From: Humidesulfovibrio mexicanus
GTDB taxonomy: Bacteria > Desulfobacterota > Desulfovibrionia > Desulfovibrionales > Desulfovibrionaceae
DNA length: 64,000 nucleotides
Direction of reading: 5' to 3'
Assembly (NCBI RefSeq): GCF_900188225.1
Contig: NZ_FZOC01000004.1
Coordinates: 285,537-349,536, forward strand
Both the position numbers and the translations under genes were made by a program. This document shows positions 7,714 through 16,920 of the stretch, piece after piece; positions within the stretch are counted from its first letter, which is position 1, and every line of letters begins with the position of its first letter. Below the pieces are notes generated by a model. The model was not told the DNA's origin and did no database searches. It worked only from the letters and a program-made list of their open reading frames with translations.

Positions 7714-8982
7714 CTATTGCCTGATCTGCCCCTGGCCCAGCGCCACGAACTTGGCGCTCATGAGCTCCAGAATCCCCATGGGGCCGTAAGCGTGCAGCTT
7801 GGTGGTGGAGATGCCGATCTCCGCCCCGAGACCCAATTCGCCGCCGTCGTTGAGCCGCGTGCTGGCGTTCACGGCCACCATGCTGGCGTCGGCCTCGCGG
7901 GTGAAGCGCATGGCGTTCTTGTGGCTCTCGGTCAGAATGGCCTCGGTGTGGTTGGAGCCGAAGCGGGCGATGTGCTCAAGGGCCTCGTCCAGGTCGGCCA
8001 CCACCTTCACCGCCAGGGTCAGGGACAAGAACTCGCGGCCCCAGTCGTCGTCCTGGGCGGCCTCCGCAGTGGTGCACCGGGCGGCCAGCAGGGGCAAGGC
8101 CTCCGGGCAGCACTTGAAGCGCACCCCTGCGGCACCGAGCCTCTCGGCCACAAGGGGCAGAAAGGTTCCGGCCACGGCCCGGTGGACCAGCAGGCACTCC
8201 AGGGCGTTGCAGGTGCCGGGGCGCTGCGCCTTGGCGTTCAGCACAATGTCCACAGCGCGCGCCAAATCGGCGGTCTCGTCCACAAACGTGTGGCACACGC
8301 CCTTGTAATGCTTCAAGACCGGCATCTTGGCCTGCTCCACCACGGCGCGGATAAGCCCCTCGCCCCCGCGCGGAATCACCACGTCGATGTACTCGTCGAG
8401 CTTGAGGAGTTCCGTCACGGCCTGGCGGTCGGCGGTGGGCGGCGTCTGCACGCACTCGCGCGGCAGTCCGGCGGCCTCAAGGGCGTCGTGGATGGTCGCG
8501 GCGAGGGCGGAGAGGGAATGGAAGGCCTCGCTGCCGCCGCGCAGGATTGCCGCGTTGCCGCTCTTGATGCACAGGGCGGCTGCGTCCACCAGGGCGTTGG
8601 GCCGCGACTCGAAGATCATGGCCACCACGCCGAGCGGAACGCGCATACGCCCCACCAGCATTCCGTTGGGCCGCTTCTTCATGGATTCGATCTCGCCCAC
8701 GGGATCGCTCATGGCGGCCACCTCGCGGCACCCCTGAATCATGGAGCCGAGCACGCCCTCGGTGATGGCGAGGCGGTCGAGCCGCGCCTGGTCAAGGCCG
8801 CGCGCGCGCGCGGCGTCGACATCGCGGGCGTTGGCGGCAAAAAGGGCCTGGGCGCGCGCGCCAAGCAGGTCGGCCAGGCCCAGCAGGGCCTGCCGCCGGG
8901 CGCTGCCCTCCGCCGCGGCCAGACGGCGGGATGCGGCGCGCGCGGCCTGCGCCATGGCGCGCATTTCTGCGGCGATGTCCAT
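7714..8982 (-). CDS. proA: Gamma-glutamyl phosphate reductase
   Basis: ProA reduces gamma-glutamyl phosphate to glutamate semialdehyde with NADPH in proline synthesis. The 422-residue protein has the aldehyde-dehydrogenase fold. The catalytic Cys lies in QRPGTCNALECLLVHR, and the segments MIFESRPNALVDAA, GGSEAFHSL and VIPRGGEGLI are typical of the family. I chose the ATG at 8982 because it follows GGAGGATTT and gives the family length, although the frame stays open for 40 codons upstream. It probably heads a proA-nadD unit. No proB is in the window. Confidence 0.95.
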   Translation of the reverse strand: MDIAAEMRAMAQAARAASRRLAAAEGSARRQALLGLADLLGARAQALFAANARDVDAARARGLDQARLDRLAITEGVLGSMIQGCREVAAMSDPVGEIESMKKRPNGMLVGRMRVPLGVVAMIFESRPNALVDAAALCIKSGNAAILRGGSEAFHSLSALAATIHDALEAAGLPRECVQTPPTADRQAVTELLKLDEYIDVVIPRGGEGLIRAVVEQAKMPVLKHYKGVCHTFVDETADLARAVDIVLNAKAQRPGTCNALECLLVHRAVAGTFLPLVAERLGAAGVRFKCCPEALPLLAARCTTAEAAQDDDWGREFLSLTLAVKVVADLDEALEHIARFGSNHTEAILTESHKNAMRFTREADASMVAVNASTRLNDGGELGLGAEIGISTTKLHAYGPMGILELMSAKFVALGQGQIRQ

Positions 8983-9284
8983 AAATCCTCCCAGTGCTGC
9001 GAAAAGGGGTCCGGGCCACGGCGAGCGCGGGGCCTTGGATTGGCTACCCTTGAAGCGCACCCAAGTCAACGCGGCCGACGGAGAATCTTCGGCACTGCGC
9101 AAAATTGTCAGATTTTATTCCAATTTCCCAAGATTTTACACAGTCTGTCAAGATATTTGCGGCGGCTTCGGGATTGCCCTTTGACCTGATTGACATTTTT
9201 GGGTAAACCTCCTGGGTCCGCACGCGCGCGTGCCGACCGCAAGCCGCAGCGCGCGCCACCCATGATTCCAAGGAGCTCCCCCGA
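8983..9284. promoter_or_regulatory. Divergent control region between proA and the TPR/iorAB operon
   Basis: This 302-base stretch has no gene. Its centre (about 9100-9165) is markedly AT-rich against the surrounding DNA. For the rightward genes, TTGACC (9181-9186), 17 bases and TAAACC (9204-9209) is a plausible promoter. For proA, TTGACT (9069-9064, minus strand), 17 bases and TAGCCA (9046-9041) is weaker. Three copies of AGATTTT or AGATATT start at 9110, 9131 and 9151, that is 21 and 20 bases apart, so they face the same side of the helix. Confidence 0.45.
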
Positions 9285-9977
9285 ATGGACGAGAAGAAGC
9301 CCGCAGAGCAGAACGAACCGCACGTCAATCCCCTGGCCGTTGACCAGCTGGAGCAGATCAAGCGGGCCGTGCCCGACACCTCCCAGCGCTTGTTCGACTT
9401 CCTGGTCACGAACCTGAAACCCATCGCCATAGGCTGCGGGCTGATCATCCTTGCGGCCGCCGGGTACGCAGGGGTTGAAAAGTGGCGTGCAAGCCAGGTG
9501 GCCAAGGCCGGCGACCAGCTCGGCGTCGTCCTCATCGACAAGGACGATGCGGCCGCGCGCACCCAGGCGCTTGAAGAATTCCTGAAGGACGCCCCCGCGG
9601 GCCTTGCGCCCACCGCCCAGCTGGAGCTTGCCGCGGCGGCCACCCTGGCCGGGCGGTACGACACGGCGGCCAAGGCCTGGGCCGAACTCGAAGGCTCCGC
9701 CTCCGCCGACATGCGCGCCATGGCGGGCATTGGCCACGCCAAGTGCCTGCTGCTTTCCGGCAAAAGCGCGGATGCCCTGGCCAAATTGAACGCCCTCAAG
9801 ACCAGCGCCCCGGAGGCGTACGCCCAGGCCATTACCCGGCAGATCGCCGTGGCGGCCGAGGCCGCCGGAGACGCCAAGACCGCCAGCGCCGCCTACGCCG
9901 AACTGGCCCAAAAGGCCGAAGGCGCGGAAAAGCCTTTCTTCGAGTTCAAGGCCAACCAGTCGCAACCCAAGAGCTAG
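9285..9977 (+). CDS. Membrane-anchored TPR-like protein
   Basis: The 230-residue product has an N-terminal cytoplasmic part (about 1-45), one membrane segment (about 46-63, IAIGCGLIILAAAGYAG) and a C-terminal Ala-rich helical domain facing the periplasm. This recalls the YfgM/BamB-associated TPR_21 family, although the short repeats (AAATLAGRYDTAAKAWAEL, then GHAKCLLLSGKSADALAKL) are loose. Such proteins are periplasmic chaperone or scaffold factors in other bacteria; here the role is unproven. It starts after AAGGAGCTCCCCCGA and lies 16 bases before iorA, so it is likely the first gene of that operon. Confidence 0.72.
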   Translation: MDEKKPAEQNEPHVNPLAVDQLEQIKRAVPDTSQRLFDFLVTNLKPIAIGCGLIILAAAGYAGVEKWRASQVAKAGDQLGVVLIDKDDAAARTQALEEFLKDAPAGLAPTAQLELAAAATLAGRYDTAAKAWAELEGSASADMRAMAGIGHAKCLLLSGKSADALAKLNALKTSAPEAYAQAITRQIAVAAEAAGDAKTASAAYAELAQKAEGAEKPFFEFKANQSQPKS

Positions 9978-9993
9978 ACAAGGAACCGAATCC

Positions 9994-11850
9994 ATGGCGC
10001 ATCCCCTCATAGACGGCCAGCCCGGCTCCACGCACCTGCTCCTCGGCAACGAGGCCATCGTGCGCGGCGCGGTCGAGGCCGGAATCCAGTTCGTGAGCTG
10101 CTACCCCGGCACGCCCTCCTCCGAGGTGCCGGACACCTTCTTCCGCCTCTCGCCTGAGGGAAGCTACTCCTTCGAGTACTCCGTGAACGAGAAGGTCGCC
10201 CTGGAGGTCGCCGGAGGCGCGACCCTGGCGGGTGCGCTCTCGCTTGTGACCATGAAGCATGTGGGCGTGAACGTGGCCGCCGACCCGCTGCTGACCCTGA
10301 CCTACGTGGGCAGCCCCGGCGGCTTCGTGCTGCTCTCGGCCGACGATCCCGGCTGCCACTCCAGCCAGAACGAGCAGGACAACCGCATCTACGCCCGCAT
10401 GGCCGGAATGCCCTGCCTGGAGCCGGCAAGCGCCCAGGAGGCCAAGGACATGGCCCGCGCCGCGCTCACCCTGTCGCGCCAGCTGGGGGCCCCGTTCCTG
10501 CTGCGCACCACCACCCGCGTGAACCATCTGCGCGGCCCGGTGGTGCTCTCCGAACCCACCGTGCTGCCCAAGCCCGCCGGGTTCCAGAAGAACCCGTCGC
10601 GCTTCGTGCCCATTCCGGCCTTTGCCCGGCCCATGCACCTGCGCCTGCTGGAAACCATGGACAAGGCGCGCGCCCTGGCCGAAGCCTCGCCCATGAACGC
10701 CGTGTCCGGATCGGGCACGGTGGGCGTCATCGCCTCGGGCATCAGCCGGGCCTACCTGGCGGACGCCCTGCTTGAGGCCGATCTGGCCGGGCAGCCCGTC
10801 AAGCTTCTGAACCTGGGCTTCACCAACCCCCTGCCCGAGACCCTTGTGGGCGACTTCATGCAGGGGCTTTCCACCCTGCTGGTGCTGGAGGAACTGGAGC
10901 CCGTGCTGGAGACCGAGATCCGCGCCCTGGCCCAGCGGCTCGGCCTTTCGCTGACCATCCTGGGCAAGACGCCCGGCCCCCTGCCGCGCTTCGGCGAGTA
11001 CGACGTGGCCATGGTGGCCGCCGCCCTGCGCCAGGCCCTGGGCCTGCCCGAACCCGCCAAGGCCGTTTGCTCCTGCGGGACAGACCCGGCGGTTCCCCTT
11101 CCAAACAGACCACCCAATCTCTGCGCCGGGTGCCCGCACCGCGCCACCTACTTCGCCGTGCGCAAGATCTTCGGCGACTCGGCCGTGTACTCGTCGGACA
11201 TCGGCTGCTACACCCTGGGCATCCTGCCGCCGCTCAGGGCCGCGGATTTCCTCCTGTGCATGGGCTCCAGCGTCAGCGCGGGCTGCGGCGCGGCCAAGGC
11301 GGCCGGGCAGACGGTGGTGGGCTTCATCGGCGACTCCACCTTCTTCCACTCCGGCATCACAGGCCTTGTGAACGCGGTGTTCAACCGCCACGACATCCTG
11401 CTGGTGGTTTTGGACAACCGCACCACGGCCATGACCGGGCACCAGCCCAACCCCGGCGTGGACAAGACCAACCTGGGCGACAACCCCGCCCGCGTGGACA
11501 TCGAGCCGCTTGTGCGCGGCATCGGCATTGAGCACATCCGCAAGGTGAACCCGCTGAACCAGAAGGCCACGCTCAAGGCCATCGAGGAATTGAAGGCCCT
11601 GTCCGGCGTGCGCGTGCTCATCGCCGAGGAGCCCTGCCCGCTCTTCGCGCGGCGCGCCTACGGCAAGAAGCGCACCCAGGTGGCCTATGTGGCCGATGCC
11701 GCCGGAACAGACGAGTGCCTGAACTCCCTGGCCTGCCCGGCCTTCTTCGTCGAGGACGGCAAGATGGCCATCGACCCCATCCTGTGCGCGGGCTGTATGC
11801 TCTGCCTGCAGGTGTGCACAACCATCAAGGCCCGCAAGGGAGACGCATAA
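9994..11850 (+). CDS. iorA: Indolepyruvate:ferredoxin oxidoreductase, alpha subunit
   Basis: IorA and IorB oxidatively decarboxylate aryl pyruvates from aromatic amino acids to aryl-CoA, reducing ferredoxin. The 618-residue subunit has the pyrimidine-binding domain at the N-terminus (SCYPGTPSSEVPDTFF) and the thiamine-diphosphate domain at about 440-520, with GDSTFFHSGITG and VVLDNRTTAMTGHQ. At the C-terminus CAGCMLCLQVC is a full [4Fe-4S] motif. The preceding motif, normally a second complete one, is reduced to ECLNSLACPAFF with two Cys, so one cluster may be missing or altered. iorB follows after one base. Confidence 0.94.
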   Translation: MAHPLIDGQPGSTHLLLGNEAIVRGAVEAGIQFVSCYPGTPSSEVPDTFFRLSPEGSYSFEYSVNEKVALEVAGGATLAGALSLVTMKHVGVNVAADPLLTLTYVGSPGGFVLLSADDPGCHSSQNEQDNRIYARMAGMPCLEPASAQEAKDMARAALTLSRQLGAPFLLRTTTRVNHLRGPVVLSEPTVLPKPAGFQKNPSRFVPIPAFARPMHLRLLETMDKARALAEASPMNAVSGSGTVGVIASGISRAYLADALLEADLAGQPVKLLNLGFTNPLPETLVGDFMQGLSTLLVLEELEPVLETEIRALAQRLGLSLTILGKTPGPLPRFGEYDVAMVAAALRQALGLPEPAKAVCSCGTDPAVPLPNRPPNLCAGCPHRATYFAVRKIFGDSAVYSSDIGCYTLGILPPLRAADFLLCMGSSVSAGCGAAKAAGQTVVGFIGDSTFFHSGITGLVNAVFNRHDILLVVLDNRTTAMTGHQPNPGVDKTNLGDNPARVDIEPLVRGIGIEHIRKVNPLNQKATLKAIEELKALSGVRVLIAEEPCPLFARRAYGKKRTQVAYVADAAGTDECLNSLACPAFFVEDGKMAIDPILCAGCMLCLQVCTTIKARKGDA

Positions 11851-11851
11851 T

Positions 11852-12451
11852 ATGAGCGCGAACGCACACACCCGGCTGCGCATCTTCATGACCGGCGTCG
11901 GCGGCCAGGGCACCCTCACCGCCACCACCCTGCTGGCCCGCGCGGCCCTTGCCGCGGGGCTGCAGGTCACCTCCGGCGAAATCCACGGCATGGCCCAGCG
12001 CGGCGGCGTGGTGGAGTCCACCCTCTTGATCGGCTACATGAGCCCCAAGATCGGGCACGGCGAGGCCGACATCCTGCTGGGATTCGAGCCGCTGGAGACC
12101 CTGCGCGCCCTGCCCTATCTCAAGCCCGGCGGACTGGTGCTCTCCAGCACGGAGAGCCTGCCGCCGCTCTCGGTCGCCACCGGCAAGGAGACCGCGCCCG
12201 GCGTGGACGAGATCCGCGCCACGGTCACCGCGCGCTGCGCCTCGGCCTGCTTCATGCCCTGCCGCAGCCTGGGGCTGCAAGCCGGGGCCGTGCAAAGCGG
12301 CAACATCGCCCTGCTCGGCGCGCTGTGCGCCTTGAACGTTCTGCCCTTCGGCCAGGAGGCCATCGAAATGGCCATCCGCTCCAGCATGAAGCCCAAGGTG
12401 GCCGAAATCAACCTGAAGGCCCTGGGCCTTGGCGCGGCCTGCGCGGCCTGA
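11852..12451 (+). CDS. iorB: Indolepyruvate:ferredoxin oxidoreductase, beta subunit
   Basis: The 199-residue protein is the gamma-type domain of 2-oxoacid:ferredoxin oxidoreductases that binds CoA and completes the IorAB heterotetramer. It starts with the typical MTGVGGQGTLTATTLLARAA, continues with GEIHGMAQRGGVVESTL and has GEADILLGFEPLETLRALPY. Length is normal. The gene begins one base after the iorA stop, so the subunits are made together. In anaerobes the pair allows fermentation or assimilation of aromatic amino acids, linking to the branched-chain amino acid uptake genes further along only by theme. Confidence 0.94.
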   Translation: MSANAHTRLRIFMTGVGGQGTLTATTLLARAALAAGLQVTSGEIHGMAQRGGVVESTLLIGYMSPKIGHGEADILLGFEPLETLRALPYLKPGGLVLSSTESLPPLSVATGKETAPGVDEIRATVTARCASACFMPCRSLGLQAGAVQSGNIALLGALCALNVLPFGQEAIEMAIRSSMKPKVAEINLKALGLGAACAA

Positions 12452-12482
12452 GAACCCCAATCCAGGAGAAGGACAGCCCCAC

Positions 12483-14063
<1,581 letters not shown>

Positions 14064-14087
14064 GCATCGGACAGACGCAGAAACGAC

Positions 14088-14117
14088 AGGGGGGCCGCAA
14101 GGCCCCCCTTCTTGTTT
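14088..14117 (+). terminator. Terminator of the iorAB/activator operon
   Basis: A perfect 9-pair GC-rich stem (14088-14096 with 14101-14109) carries a GCAA tetraloop and is followed by TCTTGTTT. It lies 25 bases after the activator stop codon and just ahead of the higBA promoter. Confidence 0.85.
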
Positions 14118-14123
14118 ACTCCA

Positions 14124-14150
14124 TTGACATGTACACGTCGCACATATACT
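14124..14150 (+). promoter_or_regulatory. Promoter of higBA
   Basis: TTGACA at 14124-14129 is a perfect -35 box. TATACT at 14145-14150 is a close -10 match after a short 15-base spacer. Transcription would begin around 14156-14158, practically at the ATG (14159), so the toxin message may be leaderless. Confidence 0.6.
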
Positions 14151-14158
14151 CGTGGTGC

Positions 14159-14440
14159 ATGATCGTTTCCTTCCGGTGCAGCGACGCCGAACGACTGTTC
14201 AACCGCGAGGGCGTGCGGCGCTTTCCCCCGGACATCCAGCGCGCCGCCCTACGCAAACTGCTCATGCTCCATGCGGCGCAAAGCCTGGACGACCTGCGCG
14301 TGCCCCCAGGAAACCGCCTGGAAAGGCTCAAGGGGGACAGGGTCGGCGCGCACAGCATCCGCATCAACGACCAGTGGCGCATCTGCTTCGTGTGGACAAA
14401 AGACGGCGCGCAGGATGTGGAAATCGTTGACTACCACTAG
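14159..14440 (+). CDS. higB: HigB/RelE-type toxin
   Basis: The 93-residue protein begins MIVSF and has the HigB layout of the RelE/ParE superfamily, ribosome-dependent mRNA endonucleases: a helical N-terminal half, then GNRLERLKGDRVGAHSIR and the strand pair NDQWRICFVWT ending in VEIVDYH. The order toxin then antitoxin, with 12 bases between, is typical of higBA. An in-frame ATG at 14129 lies inside the -35 box and is unlikely to be used. Neither ATG has a ribosome-binding site. Confidence 0.9.
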   Translation: MIVSFRCSDAERLFNREGVRRFPPDIQRAALRKLLMLHAAQSLDDLRVPPGNRLERLKGDRVGAHSIRINDQWRICFVWTKDGAQDVEIVDYH

Positions 14441-14452
14441 GAGCCACCAGTC

Positions 14453-14764
14453 ATGAACACCAACACGCCCGCCCTTCTTCCCGTACATCCGGGAGAAATT
14501 TTGCTGGAAGAATTCCTGCTGCCCATGGGGATTTCACAGTCCAGGCTGGCCATCGCCATCCGTGTGCCCTTGCAGCGTGTGCATGATTTGGTGCACGGCA
14601 GGCGCGCCGTCACCCTGGACACGGCGGCCCGTCTGGCCCGCTTCTTCGGCACCAGCACGGAATTCTGGCTCAACCTGCAGACGCGCTTCGAACTGGACAA
14701 AGCCCACGACGAGGGGCTTTTCGCCAGAATCGCGGACGATGTGCACCCCATGGGCCGAGCCTGA
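14453..14764 (+). CDS. higA: HigA-type antitoxin
   Basis: The 103-residue protein has the XRE helix-turn-helix typical of HigA: HPGEILLEEFLLPMGISQSR, then RVHDLVHGRRAVTLDTAARL and ARFFGTSTEFWLNLQTRFEL. It would bind HigB and repress the operon. It follows higB by 12 bases with a GAGCC-type weak ribosome-binding site. Both genes are intact, with no nearby sign of transfer (no repeats or integrase), although toxin-antitoxin pairs are often acquired. Confidence 0.92.
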   Translation: MNTNTPALLPVHPGEILLEEFLLPMGISQSRLAIAIRVPLQRVHDLVHGRRAVTLDTAARLARFFGTSTEFWLNLQTRFELDKAHDEGLFARIADDVHPMGRA

Positions 14765-14792
14765 ACCGTCAACCTGCGTACCAGCATAACAA

Positions 14793-14824
14793 AGAGGGGG
14801 GCCTTTCGGCCCCCCTTCTCTTTT
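14793..14824. terminator. Bidirectional terminator between higA and hisA
   Basis: An 8-pair G/C stem (14796-14803 with 14808-14815), extended by an A-T pair, has a TTTC loop. On the plus strand the tail is TTCTCTTTT. On the minus strand the tail is CTCTTTG. It serves both convergent transcripts, 30-80 bases from each stop codon. Confidence 0.85.
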
Positions 14825-14847
14825 CCACAGATTCGTTCAAACGACGC

Positions 14848-15588
14848 TTACGCGGCCTGCTGCAGCCCCTTGGTGAAGGCCAAGCCTTGGGCGAAGTCCA
14901 GGGTGCCCGCGTAGATGGCGCGGCCGCTGATGGCCCCTTGCAGGCCCTTGGAGGCCAGCGGCGCAAGGTTCTTGAGGTCGTCCAGGTTGGTGACGCCCCC
15001 GGCCGCCACAACGGGCAGTTTGGTGGCCTCGCACAGAGCAGCCAACGCGGGCAGGTTCACCCCGCTCTGCATCCCGTCCCGGGCGATGTCGGTGTAGATG
15101 ATGAAGGCGGCCCCGGCGGCCTCGATGCGCGGCAGCACGTCCATGACGGTCATGCCCGCATCGGCCACCCAGCCACGGCTTTTCAGTTGCCCGCCCACCG
15201 CGTCCAGGCTGACGCCCACCTTGCCGGGAAGCTGTGCGCACATGCTGGCGAAGAGTTCCGGCTGCTCAAGGGCGATGGTGCCGATGATGAGCCGGGTCAC
15301 CCCGGCCTCCACATAGGCCTTGGCCGTGTCCAGATCGCGAATGCCGCCGCCCAGCTGCACGGGAACGCCCGCCTCGGCGCAGATGCGCTTCACCAGTTCG
15401 AAGTTGCGCGGCAATCCGCTGAAGGCGCCGTCCAGGTCCACCACATGCAGCCACTGGGCGCCCTGGCGCACCCAGGAGAGCGCGCTCTCGGCCGGGTCCT
15501 CGCCGAACACGGTCACCGCGTCGGCGCGGCCCTGCTCCAGGCGCACGCAGCGCCCGTCCTTGATGTCCACGGCGGGGAACAGAATCAC
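14848..15588 (-). CDS. hisA: ProFAR isomerase
   Basis: HisA, a TIM-barrel enzyme, isomerises the ProFAR aminoaldose to PRFAR in histidine synthesis. The 246-residue protein starts [20 protein letters not shown] with the catalytic Asp, followed by [52 protein letters not shown] and [11 protein letters not shown]. The start is a GTG whose bases overlap the stop of the upstream lipoprotein gene (GTGA), so translation is probably coupled. hisB lies one gene upstream; the other his genes are not in the window. Confidence 0.95.
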   Translation of the reverse strand: MILFPAVDIKDGRCVRLEQGRADAVTVFGEDPAESALSWVRQGAQWLHVVDLDGAFSGLPRNFELVKRICAEAGVPVQLGGGIRDLDTAKAYVEAGVTRLIIGTIALEQPELFASMCAQLPGKVGVSLDAVGGQLKSRGWVADAGMTVMDVLPRIEAAGAAFIIYTDIARDGMQSGVNLPALAALCEATKLPVVAAGGVTNLDDLKNLAPLASKGLQGAISGRAIYAGTLDFAQGLAFTKGLQQAA

Positions 15589-16214
15589 AAGCCCATCTCC
15601 CGCAAGCCCGCCTCGACGCCCTCCTTGGCCAGGGTATCGGCGCTGACCCACTCGCCCTTGCGCTTCACGTACTTGCCGAAATCGAGCAGATTGTCGGAAA
15701 GCGCCTTCTGGGTCTCGTCGTAGTGGTAGCGCGACACCAGCCGCTCGCCCTTCACGTCGATGAGGTAGAAATCCATGACCACCGATGCGGGCTTGCCGCC
15801 ACCCTCCAGCTCCTTCCAGTACAGCACCTGCGGCACCAGCAGGAAGTCCGCGGGCAGGCAGCGGCCAACGCCCAGCCAGTAGGACCAGGCGGACTCGCGC
15901 GCCTTGCCGGAGCGCTCGAAGGTGACGATCTCCTGGCACTGGCGCACGGCGGCCGGGGTGCCGGTGGTGCTGACGCCGTGGGCGCGCAGGGTTTGGCTCA
16001 CGGCGGCGTCCAGGGCGGCCAGCACTTCGGGCTTCACCGGGCGGCCTTCCTCGGGCAGGTAGCCTGCGATGAGCTCCCAATTGTACTTGGGCGCGCTGAA
16101 GGCCGCCACGGCGATGGAGCCCATGGGCCGAAGCTGCGGGGTGACGGGTTTGGGGGCGCAGGACGCCAGGCCCAGGCACAGGGCGACGATGAAGAACAGC
16201 TTGCGTGCGAGCAT
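15585..16214 (-). CDS. Lipoprotein of unknown function between hisB and hisA
   Basis: The 209-residue product starts [20 protein letters not shown], a lipoprotein signal with the lipobox LASC, so it should be lipid-anchored in the envelope. The mature part contains [20 protein letters not shown] and a region resembling proteins that read out envelope or group-specific GNA1162-like functions ([37 protein letters not shown]), but I cannot name a family. The start ATG overlaps the hisB stop by one base (TGATG), and its own stop overlaps the hisA start. It is therefore locked into histidine-gene translation without an obvious role in that pathway. Confidence 0.78.
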   Translation of the reverse strand: MLARKLFFIVALCLGLASCAPKPVTPQLRPMGSIAVAAFSAPKYNWELIAGYLPEEGRPVKPEVLAALDAAVSQTLRAHGVSTTGTPAAVRQCQEIVTFERSGKARESAWSYWLGVGRCLPADFLLVPQVLYWKELEGGGKPASVVMDFYLIDVKGERLVSRYHYDETQKALSDNLLDFGKYVKRKGEWVSADTLAKEGVEAGLREMGL

Positions 16215-16801
16215 CAATCCACACTCCCCTTGGTGCTGGGCGCGCCAGTGCGGCTAACCTGAACGGCCTGGCGCAACGCCAAGCCCAGGGCCTTGAAGGC
16301 GGCCTCCAGCAGATGATGGCCGTTTTTCCCGTAGGCGAAGCGGATGTGCAGGTTCATGCCCGCCCGCTGCGCAAGGGACTTGAAGAATTCGCGCCAGACG
16401 TCCTTTTCCTCCCCGGCGATGACGGCGGGCAAAAGAACGTCGTCGTAGACGAGATAGGGCCGGCCGGACAGGTCGACCACCACTTCGGCCAGGGCTTCGT
16501 CCATGGGCACCTTGGCCGAGGCCACGCGGGCGATGCCCGCCTTGTCGCCCAGGGCCTCCGCCAGGGCCTGGCCCAGGGTCAGGCCGATGTCCTCCAGGCT
16601 GTGGTGCGCGTCCACCTCCAGGTCGCCCTTGCAGGAAAGCCGCAAGTCGAACCCGGCCCAGAAGCTCATCAAGGTCAGCATGTGGTCGGCGAAGCCCATG
16701 CCCGTGGCGATGGTGCTCTCTCCCGCGCCAGCCAGGGCGAGTTCGACGCGGATGTCGGTCTCCCTGGTGGTGCGTACGATGAACGCGGTGCGCTCAGCCA
16801 C
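16214..16801 (-). CDS. hisB: Imidazoleglycerol-phosphate dehydratase
   Basis: HisB removes water from imidazole glycerol phosphate in histidine synthesis, using Mn bound by two His clusters. The 195-residue protein has the motifs [36 protein letters not shown] and [16 protein letters not shown]. It is the monofunctional form without the histidinol-phosphatase domain. I chose the GTG at 16801 because AAGGAG lies seven bases before it and the family begins close to the segment [14 protein letters not shown]. It precedes the lipoprotein and hisA genes with overlapping ends. Confidence 0.95.
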   Translation of the reverse strand: MAERTAFIVRTTRETDIRVELALAGAGESTIATGMGFADHMLTLMSFWAGFDLRLSCKGDLEVDAHHSLEDIGLTLGQALAEALGDKAGIARVASAKVPMDEALAEVVVDLSGRPYLVYDDVLLPAVIAGEEKDVWREFFKSLAQRAGMNLHIRFAYGKNGHHLLEAAFKALGLALRQAVQVSRTGAPSTKGSVD

Positions 16802-16920
16802 TGTGTCGCTCCTTATCCCCGGCGCACGCCGGGCTTGCGCTACTCCCATGACCGGGGCCGCGCGGCCTTGTCAAGCCGCCGAGGCCTGAACCGTCGAAAG
16901 AATCCCCCGGGCCGCAGCCC

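Noticed and set aside
14129-14158. Earlier ATG for higB
   Set aside because: It lies in the -35 box of the promoter and has no ribosome-binding site; the family starts at the ATG at 14159.
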